Positions 35,102 to 43,584 of a DNA stretch of 64,000 nt are shown piece after piece; the stretch's first letter is position 1; each line of letters begins with the position of its first letter. The notes under the pieces are model-generated. The model saw nothing but the letters and a program-made list of their open reading frames with translations. It had not been told where the DNA came from and made no database searches. Source of the stretch: Cyanobium sp. Morenito 9A2 (GTDB lineage: Bacteria; Cyanobacteriota; Cyanobacteriia; PCC-6307; Cyanobiaceae); contig NZ_JAGQBJ010000007.1 in the NCBI RefSeq assembly GCF_024345575.1, forward strand, positions 62,001-126,000. Reading direction: 5' to 3'. The position numbers and the translations under genes were made by a program.

Positions 35102-36244
35102 TCAATGCCTTGACAGGTCAACTGTCCCTGTGCCGATCAACCCGGCAGACCGACCGCAAGCCAGTGCCACCAAAGCCTCTGCCGCCTGCTGCGCCCCATC
35201 CATGGCCAGAGGTGGCCCACTGGGGGGGAGCAAAGGCTGATCCAGCTGCCAGTCGCCCGCCTGGAGCTGGGACTGGCTCAGCAGCCGGTGGCGACCGTGT
35301 CGCGCCAAAGCTTGTTCGAGCACGGCGGCCTCGGCAAAACCCTCCCGGTGCACCACATGCAGGCCCACACCCTGGCTGAGGGCCTCACAGAAGCTGCTAT
35401 AGCCAGGCTTGGTGATCATGCGTCCGCAGAGGGGCATCAGCTCCAGGGGCCGCACCTCCGCCGGCAGGGCGCGCACGTTGCTTGGCGACTCCTCGGGATT
35501 GAAGCGGGGATCAGTCACCACGAACTGGTGGTCGCCCCAGGCGGCGAAGCGCTGGGGATCGAGCGGGAAGCCAAGGCCACCGAAACTCACCAGCACGCAG
35601 CGCTCAGGCTCGTCCGGCAGTCCCAGTCGATGGCGCAGAACCTCCGCCTCCAACTGGGGCCTTCCGCAGGTCAGCCCCAGCATCAGCGTCGGCAAGTGCC
35701 AATCCATCGGCATCGCCAGGGGGCAGTGAAGCAGCAGATCCCCCTGGCGATAGAGGGCCAGAGCCGACGCGGCCCAGGGGGCGAAGGCGGGCCCCATGGC
35801 CCCGTAGATCGCCTCCCAGCCAAAGTTTCCCAGCCAGGCCAGGGGCGCCCCCAGGGACCGGGCCAGCCGCGCCGCCGCCGGTGGCACATCCGCCAGCACC
35901 AGGACCGGTTCCTGCTGAAGCCGCAGCCAGGCCGCCTCGGCGGCCACGGTGGCCCCCAGCTCCTCGTCCAGGTTCTCGAGCGCCGCCAAGGTGGCAGGGC
36001 CATCGGCCCCGAGCGCATCGGCCTGCACCACCCCCACATCCCAACGGCAGGGCCGAATCTCGATCGCCGCCCCCGCTGGAAGGCCCTGCGCCTCCTCCAG
36101 GGCCGTGACCAGAAAGGCCCGGGGCAGCGTTGTGGACACCACCAGGCGCCAGTCGGGCCGCAGGCCACGCAGGGCGGTAAGCACGGAAGCGGTGCGTGAG
36201 CCATGGCCGAACCCATGGGCACTCACGCAGGCATAAATCAGCAC
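35102..36244 (-). CDS. Glycosyltransferase-like protein (arabinokinase N-domain-like)
   Basis: 380 residues starting MLIYACVSAHGFGHGSRTASVL, the nucleotide-sugar GT-B pattern also seen in the N-terminal part of plant L-arabinokinase and in MurG-like proteins. VSFGGLGFPLD and ITKPGYSSFCEALSQGVGLHVVHR match the C-terminal donor-binding half. Substrate is unknown. The GTG start overlaps the preceding gene by 7 bases, so it is likely co-translated with the phosphoesterase. Confidence 0.7.
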   Translation of the reverse strand: MLIYACVSAHGFGHGSRTASVLTALRGLRPDWRLVVSTTLPRAFLVTALEEAQGLPAGAAIEIRPCRWDVGVVQADALGADGPATLAALENLDEELGATVAAEAAWLRLQQEPVLVLADVPPAAARLARSLGAPLAWLGNFGWEAIYGAMGPAFAPWAASALALYRQGDLLLHCPLAMPMDWHLPTLMLGLTCGRPQLEAEVLRHRLGLPDEPERCVLVSFGGLGFPLDPQRFAAWGDHQFVVTDPRFNPEESPSNVRALPAEVRPLELMPLCGRMITKPGYSSFCEALSQGVGLHVVHREGFAEAAVLEQALARHGRHRLLSQSQLQAGDWQLDQPLLPPSGPPLAMDGAQQAAEALVALACGRSAGLIGTGTVDLSRH

Positions 36245-37137
36245 GGCAAGGGCTGCGCTTCCAAGCTGGATTCAGACGGTGGCGCGGGCTGGGCCGCCCG
36301 TTGGTGGAGCCGCTGCTGGTAGAGCAGACGACCGTCCAGCCCATACCAGCGGTGGCTGGCATGGAGCAGCTGGCCGCCGCTGAGTTCGACCCAGGAGAAA
36401 TGGCGCAGGCGCCGGCCCTGTTCATCGGTGCCGTGGCGGGGCACAGAGGCCGCATTGAGGTAAGCGGTGCCGCCCCGATCGATCTGGAAACTGCGGCGCT
36501 CCCCCTGGCCCAGCCAGAGGCGGTGGTGCATGTGGCCGAAGACCACGAGGGGCAGGGGGCGATGGCGGCGCACCTGGGCGATCGCCTCGGACAGGTCCTG
36601 ATCACCCCAGTCGCGGGCGGGGCTTTTCCAATCACGGCCGCAGAGGTCGGCGGCCAAACTGCCCAGCCCGCTGGGGCCGGCGTGGCTCAGAAACACCAAC
36701 GGCAGCTCCAGAGGGGCGGCGAGGGCTGCCGAGAGGATGCGTTCGGTGGACTCCTCCCGGCTCACGGGCCCCCAGATCGCCCGCACGGGATCGGAGAGGT
36801 GGTAGCCGCCCCCGGGGCTGCAGGGACGCCCCCCCACCACCGCCAGGCCGGGGGGATCCAACTGGCAGCGCCCCCAGCCGCAGTGGCGATCGCCCAGATG
36901 GTCGAGCTGGCGCTGCAGGGTTCGGCCACTGGCGTCACGGCCGGTGTCGTGGTTGCCGAGAATGCAGGCCAGCGGCAGGGTCAGTTTGCCCAAGCTGGCG
37001 GCGATGCGCTCCTGACCGTCGTGGAGGTCGCCCACCACCAGCAGCGCATCGGGGGCCAGCAGGGTGAGCAGGTCGACATCGCTGCCATCCCACTGCCCAT
37101 GCAGGTCTCCAGCGATGGCGAGACGTTGGACGACCAA
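36238..37137 (-). CDS. Metallophosphoesterase, TIGR04168 family
   Basis: 299 residues of a calcineurin-like phosphoesterase: LAIAGDLHGQWD, LLVVGDLHDGQE, CILGNHDTGRD, VFLSHAGPSGLG and VFGHMHHRLW provide the metal ligands. The family is common in cyanobacteria and has no defined substrate. The TTG at 37137 is the only reasonable start. It is divergent from nadA and overlaps the glycosyltransferase gene. Confidence 0.82.
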   Translation of the reverse strand: MVVQRLAIAGDLHGQWDGSDVDLLTLLAPDALLVVGDLHDGQERIAASLGKLTLPLACILGNHDTGRDASGRTLQRQLDHLGDRHCGWGRCQLDPPGLAVVGGRPCSPGGGYHLSDPVRAIWGPVSREESTERILSAALAAPLELPLVFLSHAGPSGLGSLAADLCGRDWKSPARDWGDQDLSEAIAQVRRHRPLPLVVFGHMHHRLWLGQGERRSFQIDRGGTAYLNAASVPRHGTDEQGRRLRHFSWVELSGGQLLHASHRWYGLDGRLLYQQRLHQRAAQPAPPSESSLEAQPLPC

Positions 37138-37183
37138 CCCGTTTCCCTAGGCTTGGGTCATCCTGACCCAATCGAGGTCGATC

Positions 37184-38140
37184 TTGGTATTGACGGCAGC
37201 GATCGCCGAGCGACCCCCCAGCGACCTGACGGAGGCCATCAAAGAACTGCGGGACCACCGTAACGCCGTCATCTTGGCGCACTACTACCAACCGCCTGAG
37301 ATCCAGGACATCGCCGATCTCGTGGGCGATTCCCTTGAATTGGCCCGGCGGGCCGCCAGCACCGACGCCGATGTGATCGCCTTCTGCGGCGTTCACTTCA
37401 TGGCCGAAACCGCCAAGATCCTCAACCCCAGCAAGACCGTGGTGCTGCCGGATCTGGAGGCAGGCTGCTCCCTGGCGGATGCCTGCCCCGCCGACGGCTT
37501 TGCCGCCTTCCGCGCCCAGCACCCGGACCACATCGTGGTGAGCTACATCAATTGTTCAGCGGCGGTGAAGGCCCAGAGCGACCTGATCTGCACCAGCAGC
37601 AACGCCGTCGAGCTGGTGCGTCAGCTGCCCGCCGATCGGCCGATCCTGTTCGCCCCCGACCAGAACCTGGGTCGCTGGGTGGCGCGCAACAGCGGCCGCG
37701 AGCTCACCCTCTGGCCCGGCAGCTGCCTGGTGCATGAAACCTTCAGCGAGGAGGCGTTGCTGCGCCTGAAGCTGGAGCACCCCGAGGCGGAGGTGATCGC
37801 CCACCCGGAATGTCAGCAGCACCTGCTGGATCTGGCCGATTTCATCGGCTCCACCAGCAAGCTGCTGCAGCGGGCCGAAACCAGCGGGGCCAGCAGCTTC
37901 ATCGTGCTGACCGAACCGGGCATCCTGCACCGCATGCGTGGCCGCGTGCCCCACAAGCCGTTCTTTGAAGTGCCCGGCGCCGATGGCTGCAGCTGCAACG
38001 CCTGCCCCTACATGCGACTCAACACCCTCGAGAAACTCTGGCGCTGCCTGCAGACCCTCTCTCCGGCGATCGACCTCGACGAAGGCCTGCGCCTGCGGGC
38101 CCTCGCACCGATCGAGCGCATGCTGGCGCTGAGCCCCTGA
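37184..38140 (+). CDS. nadA: Quinolinate synthase
   Basis: 318 residues of NadA, which condenses iminoaspartate and dihydroxyacetone phosphate to quinolinate in NAD synthesis using a 4Fe-4S cluster. Cluster cysteines are recognisable in [11 protein letters not shown], in the HPECQQH region and in [34 protein letters not shown] is the classic N-terminal motif. The start is a TTG (37184, with GAGG ahead) or the TTG two codons later. Confidence 0.93.
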   Translation: MVLTAAIAERPPSDLTEAIKELRDHRNAVILAHYYQPPEIQDIADLVGDSLELARRAASTDADVIAFCGVHFMAETAKILNPSKTVVLPDLEAGCSLADACPADGFAAFRAQHPDHIVVSYINCSAAVKAQSDLICTSSNAVELVRQLPADRPILFAPDQNLGRWVARNSGRELTLWPGSCLVHETFSEEALLRLKLEHPEAEVIAHPECQQHLLDLADFIGSTSKLLQRAETSGASSFIVLTEPGILHRMRGRVPHKPFFEVPGADGCSCNACPYMRLNTLEKLWRCLQTLSPAIDLDEGLRLRALAPIERMLALSP

Positions 38141-38146
38141 GCCGGT

Positions 38147-38314
38147 TCAGTTGGCGTACACAATCAGGTAGCTCCCCAGCAGGGTGAGCAGACCCACCAT
38201 CGCTCCGATGGCCAGCAGGGCATGGTTCTGGGCGTCGCGGTTGGTTGCACCGATCAGGGTCGTTCCCTCATCGGCATAGAGGTTGTCGTGGTTGTCAAGA
38301 TCGTGGGTATGCAT
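38147..38314 (-). CDS. Small one-helix membrane protein
   Basis: 55 residues: a polar, acidic/histidine-rich N-terminus (MHTHDLDNHDNLYADEGTTL) and one C-terminal helix (LLAIGAMVGLLTLLGSYLIVY). It lacks the ExxNGRxAM motif of high-light-inducible proteins. It may belong with small PSII-associated proteins, but I do not recognise it. It converges on nadA with only six bases between stops. Confidence 0.55.
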   Translation of the reverse strand: MHTHDLDNHDNLYADEGTTLIGATNRDAQNHALLAIGAMVGLLTLLGSYLIVYAN

Positions 38315-38366
38315 GACGACGGAGCGGAAAGGGCACACTTCAAGCTAGAGAGGATTCGCTGATCCA

Positions 38367-40487
38367 ATGCCGGTCGCGGCCATGACCCAGGCAACGGGCC
38401 CTGCTGCTGAGCCCGGTGCGGTTGGCCCCAGGCGAGGAATCGCCTGGTTGCGCTTGATCCCCTGGTTGGTGCTGGCCATGGGGCTCCTGGGCACGGGGAT
38501 GATCTGCGAAAGCACTCGCCGCGTTCAGGTCCGTGAACAGGAGCGGCTCGTGCAGGGCCTGAGCAGGGACATCGCCCAGGCCCTGCAGTCAAAAGTCACC
38601 ACCAGCGTGGCCCTGCTGACGGCGGTGGCGGGACTGTTCGACGCCTCGACGGTGGTGAATCGCGAGGAATTCCACACCTTCTACGACTCACTGAAGCTGT
38701 CGGAATCCAACTTGGCGGGCCTTCAGGGGGTTGGTTTCGCCCGGGTGATCCCCGCCGGCGGAGTACCCGCCTTCGAAGCCTCGCGGCGGGCCGAGGGTTT
38801 GAGCGATTTCCGCGTCACGCCCCCTGGCCAGCGGCCCTTGATCTCGGCAGTGGACTACATCGAGCCGCTCGACGGGCCCAACCGACGCTCGCTTGGATTC
38901 GACATGTACGCCCAACCCAGCCAGCGCCTGGCCATGGACGAGGCCGCGGAGACAGGACAGGTCGTGCTCTCGGGACCTCTGGCCCTGACCCAGGAAACCA
39001 GCCGGAGCCCCCAGGTGGGGGCGTTGCTTCTGGTGCCCATCTACCGCACTCCAGAGGTCGGGGATCTGGTGGGCAAGGCCAAGGTCGGGGAACTGCTGGG
39101 CTGGGCCTTCTCCCCCTTGCGCCTGGGGGACCTGATTCGGGCGGCCCTGGCCACGGTCGACAATCCCCAGATCCAGCATGCCTGGCTGAGAATCTATGAC
39201 GGTGATCAGCCCAGGGCTGATCGGCTGGTGTTCTCCCAGGAGGGCCTGGAGAGGAACTCCAGGGCGGATTCGCCCTTCCCAAGAGGCGAGGCGGTTGAGG
39301 AGTCGATTCGCCTCCTCAACCGCAGCTGGCGCCTCCGGGTTCAGCTCGATTCGGGCAGCATCGAGGGCATGGGCCTTCGCGCCAGCCTTGGGGTGATGGC
39401 CCTCTACGGCAGCCTGATCAGCCTGTTGGCCGCCTTGATCAGCCGCAGCCTGGTGACCAGTCACCTGGCCACGGCCGAAGCCCTGGCACTGGCGCAGAAG
39501 GCGAATCAGGAACGCGCCCTGGCCAGCACGGTCTTCGAAAGCAGCCCCCTTGGCATCCTCGTCACCGATGCCGACGGCATCGTGCTGACGACCAACAAGG
39601 CCTTCACGCAGATCAGCGGCTACTCCAGGATCGAAGCCACAGGTCACAAGGCCAATCTGCTCAAGTCAGGCCTTCACGATCAGGCCTTTTACCGCGGCCT
39701 GTGGCAAAGCCTTCTCCAGCATGGGTTCTGGAAGGATGAACTCTGGAACCGCCTCCGCAACGGCAGCATCCAGCGCCATGAACTCATCATCACCGCCGTG
39801 CGCAACAGCGACCACGTGACCACCAGCTACGTGGGCATGCTCCAGGACGTGAGCGAGCGCTACCGAGAACAGCAGCTGATCCGCCACAGCGCCTTGCACG
39901 ACGACCTGACCGGACTGGCGAACCGCCCGTTGCTGATGGGTCAACTGGAACAGGCCCTGGCCCTGGCCCGGCGCCATGGCCAACGGGTGGGCCTGTTGTT
40001 CATGGACCTCGATGGCTTCAAGGCGATCAACGATCAGCTGGGCCATGACGTGGGCGACCAATTGCTGAAACGGGTGGCCGAGCGCCTCCAGGAAGGGGTG
40101 CGCGAGACGGACACCCTTTGCCGTCAGGGGGGAGATGAATTCGTGCTGCTGATTCCCCAGGCCGGCAGCTTCGAACAGCTGCTCGCGCTCGGCCAGAAAC
40201 TGATCGAGCAGGTGAGCCGCCCTTACCCCGAACTCCCGGGCACGGTGCACATCGGGATGAGCGTCGGGATCGCCCGCTGGCCGGAGAACGGCAATGACGC
40301 CGATGCACTGCTCAAGGCCGCGGACATCGCCATGTACGCCGCCAAGGAGGCGACGGGGGCGAAGGTGCGGGTGTCTCCGGTCTCAACCCCTCTCCAGCCG
40401 GCGCACGATGAAACCCATCAGCACCAACGAGCCCGCCAGGGCGATCAACAGGGTGATGGTCATCAAGGGGATCACGCGGTGGTCTGA
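38367..40487 (+). CDS. CHASE-PAS-GGDEF diguanylate cyclase
   Basis: 706 residues. A first helix (about 27-45) and a second (about 330-350) flank an extracellular CHASE-type sensor (REEFHTFYDSLKLSESNLAGLQGVG region). A PAS domain follows (about 381-500, FESSPLGILVTDADG), then a GGDEF domain with RQGGDEFVLLIP at about 585-596. The inhibitory-site pattern RETD lies just upstream (R-x-x-D), so product inhibition is likely. It makes c-di-GMP in response to an external ligand. No EAL domain follows. The last ~35 residues are low complexity and lie antisense to a possible small gene (40383-40475). Confidence 0.88.
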   Translation: MPVAAMTQATGPAAEPGAVGPRRGIAWLRLIPWLVLAMGLLGTGMICESTRRVQVREQERLVQGLSRDIAQALQSKVTTSVALLTAVAGLFDASTVVNREEFHTFYDSLKLSESNLAGLQGVGFARVIPAGGVPAFEASRRAEGLSDFRVTPPGQRPLISAVDYIEPLDGPNRRSLGFDMYAQPSQRLAMDEAAETGQVVLSGPLALTQETSRSPQVGALLLVPIYRTPEVGDLVGKAKVGELLGWAFSPLRLGDLIRAALATVDNPQIQHAWLRIYDGDQPRADRLVFSQEGLERNSRADSPFPRGEAVEESIRLLNRSWRLRVQLDSGSIEGMGLRASLGVMALYGSLISLLAALISRSLVTSHLATAEALALAQKANQERALASTVFESSPLGILVTDADGIVLTTNKAFTQISGYSRIEATGHKANLLKSGLHDQAFYRGLWQSLLQHGFWKDELWNRLRNGSIQRHELIITAVRNSDHVTTSYVGMLQDVSERYREQQLIRHSALHDDLTGLANRPLLMGQLEQALALARRHGQRVGLLFMDLDGFKAINDQLGHDVGDQLLKRVAERLQEGVRETDTLCRQGGDEFVLLIPQAGSFEQLLALGQKLIEQVSRPYPELPGTVHIGMSVGIARWPENGNDADALLKAADIAMYAAKEATGAKVRVSPVSTPLQPAHDETHQHQRARQGDQQGDGHQGDHAVV
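40383..40475 (-). CDS. Candidate 30-residue membrane peptide antisense to the diguanylate cyclase end
   Basis: On the minus strand a GTG or ATG (40475 or 40463) opens a peptide with a single, well-formed hydrophobic helix (MTITLLIALAGSLVLMGFIV) and a basic end (RRLERG). It would overlap the low-complexity tail of the diguanylate cyclase. Size and shape resemble small photosynthetic or NDH membrane subunits, but I recognise no family; chance is possible in GC-rich DNA. Confidence 0.3.
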   Translation of the reverse strand: MIPLMTITLLIALAGSLVLMGFIVRRLERG

Positions 40488-40527
40488 TTATCCCTGCCAT
40501 GGCCCAGCCACTGGCCAGGATGGGGCC

Positions 40528-40839
40528 ATGGCTCAACTCCCCCGCCGTTGCGACCTGCATCGCCCACACCCCGGCCCCTGGGGTGGCCTGGGTCCCTGGG
40601 GGTCCACGGCCCTGATTGTGCTGCTGGTGCTGCTCCCTGCCGTCGCCCGCGCCGATGCCAACCTGCCCACCTGCCTGCGCTGGCGCAGCAGCAGCGGTCT
40701 GGAGCACATCCAGCTGGGCAACCGCCTCGGCGCGGCCAACCTGCTCACCAAAAACCAGAAGCTGGATCCCGGCGCCCCCGACGGCAGCCGGCCCCTCTAC
40801 CGCGACTCCGACATCGCCCGGCTCTGCCGCAGCTACTGA
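40528..40839 (+). CDS. Small secreted protein
   Basis: 103 residues with a signal peptide ending near VARADANLP and a mature part of about 60 residues (LPTCLRWRSSSGLEHIQLGNRLGAANLLTKN region). No family is recognised. Two cysteines in the mature part could form a disulfide. Its end overlaps the convergent polyferredoxin gene by 7 bases. Confidence 0.6.
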   Translation: MAQLPRRCDLHRPHPGPWGGLGPWGSTALIVLLVLLPAVARADANLPTCLRWRSSSGLEHIQLGNRLGAANLLTKNQKLDPGAPDGSRPLYRDSDIARLCRSY

Positions 40840-42944
40840 GCCACCAGCCAACGGCCCGAGGCCCCCAGCAGCAGCGCCGCCGCCGAGCCCCACCAGAAGG
40901 CCCGGGCCACCGGCATCAACAAGCGCCGCAGCAGCACCACCGAGCCCAGCACCCCGCTGAGCAGGGCCACGGACTGGCAGAAGCCGATCACGTGGGGATC
41001 GGCGCTCCAGGCGGGAAGCTGGCCCGCCCAATCCCCCAGGGGCGCGAATGTCACGGGCAACAGCTGACCGGCTTCGGCCATCCCCAGGGGCAGAAAGCGG
41101 GCCAGCATCAACCCCCAGAGCAGGGGCAACAGGCCGTAGAGGGCCAGCTTCCGCCGCTCCCAGGGCACGAGCGGCGCCAGCAGCAGCTGCAGCAGGGCCG
41201 GCAGCGCCAGGGCAAGGGCGGCGAAGGCCAGCCGCGGCAGCCAGGGGCCGGTCTGCAGGCTTTCCGGCGCCAGGGGCAGCCAGCCCAGCAGCCGATGCCA
41301 ATGGTGCAGGCAGACCCCGCCCGCCAGCACCAGAATCAGGCCCGGCTCCCCAGCCGGGGGCGCCATCTCCCTGTGCAGGTCGGCGGCGGGGGGCCGCAGG
41401 CTCAGTTGCACGGAGCGGTGCGGGCAGGCCTGGGCGCAGGTGAGGCAGAGCACGCAGTTGCGGTTGTCGGCCAGGTGGGCCGGGTGGGTGCCCAGCGGGC
41501 AACCGGTCGTGGCGAGGCCCTCGCCGTCGGCGGGCCCGCCCTTGAAGCAGGCGTAGGTGCTGCAGCTGCCGCTGCAGGTGCCCACCTGGGCGCGCAACTC
41601 CAGGATCGAGAGCTTGGCGAACAGCCCGTTCATGCCCCCCACCGGGCAGAGGTAGCGGCACCAGAAACGCTTCTCGAAGCTCAGCGAACCCACCACCGCC
41701 CCGGCGGTGATCAGCAGCAGCAGGGTGCTGCTGGCCCAGGCGGTGTTGGCCAGATCACCCAGCTCCTCCCAGAGCAGGATCGCGGCGAACAGGGCCGCCA
41801 GCACGGGTGAGGCCCAGGCATCGCTGTTGCCCCGGGGCCAGCGGGCCGGTTCCCAGCCCAGAAGGCGTGCCAGCCGCTGCACGATCTCCCCCCAGACCAT
41901 GAACGGGCAAAAGGAGCACCAGAGCCGCCCCACGAGCGGGTAGGCCAGCAGGATCAGCGGCCACCACCAGGCCCAGAACAGATTGAGCCCACCGTTGTGG
42001 GCGCGGTCCTGGGGGCCGAGCCAGAGCCAGAGGTTCACGAGCACGAACACCCAGCTGACAACGCCGAACAGCAGCGCTTTCCAGAGCCGGGGCGAACGCA
42101 TCCACTCCCGCAGCGCTGGCTTCCAGCGCCAGAGATCGAAGCGCAACCGCGGGCTGCGGCCGGCGGTCCAGAAGACATCTTCAGGCAGCACGGCGGGACG
42201 GGCGGCCTGGGCCTGGCGCAGGGCCCGATCCAGCACGATCTCCAACTCGCGCAGGTTGTTGGGAAAGTCGTAGCTCTGCAGCCGCTTGATCACCGCCTCC
42301 GGCACCAGCGGCGGCTGGCTCCAGCCGAGCACCCGGCTGCGCTGACGGATCCCGTAGCGCAGCCATTCGCCCAGGTCCTGGCGGCGCACGCGCAGGGGCG
42401 GCACCCGGATCAGGGTGCAGACCCGATCAAAGGCCGGCATCGCCGCCTCGGTGGTGAAGAAGACCCGGCCCCTGAACAGCCGCCCGCTGGACCCCTCCCC
42501 CGGCGCCCGCCACCGGCCCGAGCGGGCCAGCTCCAGCAGCGCCGGCAACAGGGCGGGGTCCACCCGATCGAGCTTGTCGATCAGCAGGGCGCCGGCCCCG
42601 AGGCTCATCAGCAGCGAACCCTCGCCATCGCTGCTGGCGCTGCCGAACAGCTCCACGCCATCGCCCCGCAGCAGGCCACCATCGAGGCGCACCATCAGCT
42701 GCTTGCGGGCGGCGGAGCCGAAGTGGATCAGCGCCGCCAGGTTGTCTTTTTCCAGGCCCGGTTCCCCGGAGAGCAGCACGGCGCGGGCGGTGGGATCGCT
42801 GGCTGCCTGGCGCAGGGTGTCCCGCAGGGCCAGCGCGTAGCGGCTGCTGCCCACCACCCCCCGACGGGTGCGCCCCACAAGGTAGGGGGCCAGGCGCAGG
42901 AAGGGTTCACTCGCCCCGGTGGCGGTCAGCGTGTCATCCGTCAC
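40833..42944 (-). CDS. Fusion of degenerate sigma-54-type AAA+ domain with membrane polyferredoxin
   Basis: 703 residues from the GTG at 42944 (GGGGAG six bases ahead). Residues about 24-250 follow the NtrC-type AAA+ layout (VVGSSRYALALRD, IRVPPLRVRRQDL, SYDFPNNLRELE). The P-loop is GEPGLEK (60-66) instead of GxxxxGK[ST], Walker B reads LLIDKLD with no catalytic glutamate, and there is no GAFTGA loop or HTH. The rest (about 285-700) is an NapH/NosR-like membrane module with CSFCP, CRYLCP, CSGSCSTYAC and CVLCLTCAQACP cysteine clusters. It may be a redox sensor or electron-transfer protein; its AAA+ part is probably inactive. Confidence 0.85.
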   Translation of the reverse strand: MTDDTLTATGASEPFLRLAPYLVGRTRRGVVGSSRYALALRDTLRQAASDPTARAVLLSGEPGLEKDNLAALIHFGSAARKQLMVRLDGGLLRGDGVELFGSASSDGEGSLLMSLGAGALLIDKLDRVDPALLPALLELARSGRWRAPGEGSSGRLFRGRVFFTTEAAMPAFDRVCTLIRVPPLRVRRQDLGEWLRYGIRQRSRVLGWSQPPLVPEAVIKRLQSYDFPNNLRELEIVLDRALRQAQAARPAVLPEDVFWTAGRSPRLRFDLWRWKPALREWMRSPRLWKALLFGVVSWVFVLVNLWLWLGPQDRAHNGGLNLFWAWWWPLILLAYPLVGRLWCSFCPFMVWGEIVQRLARLLGWEPARWPRGNSDAWASPVLAALFAAILLWEELGDLANTAWASSTLLLLITAGAVVGSLSFEKRFWCRYLCPVGGMNGLFAKLSILELRAQVGTCSGSCSTYACFKGGPADGEGLATTGCPLGTHPAHLADNRNCVLCLTCAQACPHRSVQLSLRPPAADLHREMAPPAGEPGLILVLAGGVCLHHWHRLLGWLPLAPESLQTGPWLPRLAFAALALALPALLQLLLAPLVPWERRKLALYGLLPLLWGLMLARFLPLGMAEAGQLLPVTFAPLGDWAGQLPAWSADPHVIGFCQSVALLSGVLGSVVLLRRLLMPVARAFWWGSAAALLLGASGRWLVAQ

Positions 42945-43005
42945 CGATGCTCCCCGGATGCAGGGATTCTGGGCGCCAGGATGGGGATTGGCCCCCACTG
43001 TTGCC

Positions 43006-43584
43006 ATGAGCCTCACCCTCTACGGCGGTGCCCGTTCGCGGGCCACGATGGTCGCCTGGTACCTGGAAGAGAAGGGCCTCCCCTACCACTGGCAGCAGCT
43101 GGACATGGCGGCCGGCGAACACCGCCAGGAACCGTTCTTGAGCCTCAACCCCTTCGGCAAGGTGCCCGTGCTGGTCGATGACGCCGCCGTTGGAGTAGGT
43201 GGCGGACGGCTGCAGCTGTTCGAGAGCGGCGCGATCCTGCTCTACCTGGGGGACCGCTACGGCCACGAATTCGCCAACCCCGAGCAGCGGGCCCTGGCGG
43301 AGCAGTGGGTGCTGTTCGCCAACGCCACGCTGTCCACGGCCCTGTTCGTGGCCAGCAACCGGGACGACGAGTTCCCTCGGCTGATGGTGGTGCTCGATCG
43401 GCTGCTGGCGGCGGGCTCCCCCTTGGTCGGAGGAGCCTGGGGCGTCGCCGATTGCGCCGTGGAAGCGCACCTGGCCTATCTGCCGGTGTTTTTCCCGCAA
43501 CTCGACCTGAGCCCCTACCCGCACGTGGCGGACCGCATCGCCACCACCCGGGAGCGACCGGCCTACCTCAAGGTGATGACGTGA
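43006..43584 (+). CDS. Glutathione S-transferase family protein
   Basis: 192 residues. The thioredoxin-like N-domain (LTLYGGARSRATMVAWYLEEKGLPY, then NPFGKVPVLVDD and LFESGAILLYL) is followed by a helical C-domain (EQWVLFANATLSTALF, PLVGGAWGVADCAVEAHLAYL). Such proteins conjugate glutathione or reduce peroxides; the substrate cannot be read. The GTG of the next gene overlaps its stop (GTGA). Confidence 0.85.
   Translation: MSLTLYGGARSRATMVAWYLEEKGLPYHWQQLDMAAGEHRQEPFLSLNPFGKVPVLVDDAAVGVGGGRLQLFESGAILLYLGDRYGHEFANPEQRALAEQWVLFANATLSTALFVASNRDDEFPRLMVVLDRLLAAGSPLVGGAWGVADCAVEAHLAYLPVFFPQLDLSPYPHVADRIATTRERPAYLKVMT

Noticed and set aside
38147-38314. High-light-inducible protein
   Set aside because: The single helix and size fit, but the ExxNGRxAM chlorophyll-binding motif is absent.
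40833-42944. A functional sigma-54 transcription activator
   Set aside because: The P-loop, Walker B glutamate, GAFTGA loop and HTH are all missing, and cyanobacteria lack sigma-54.
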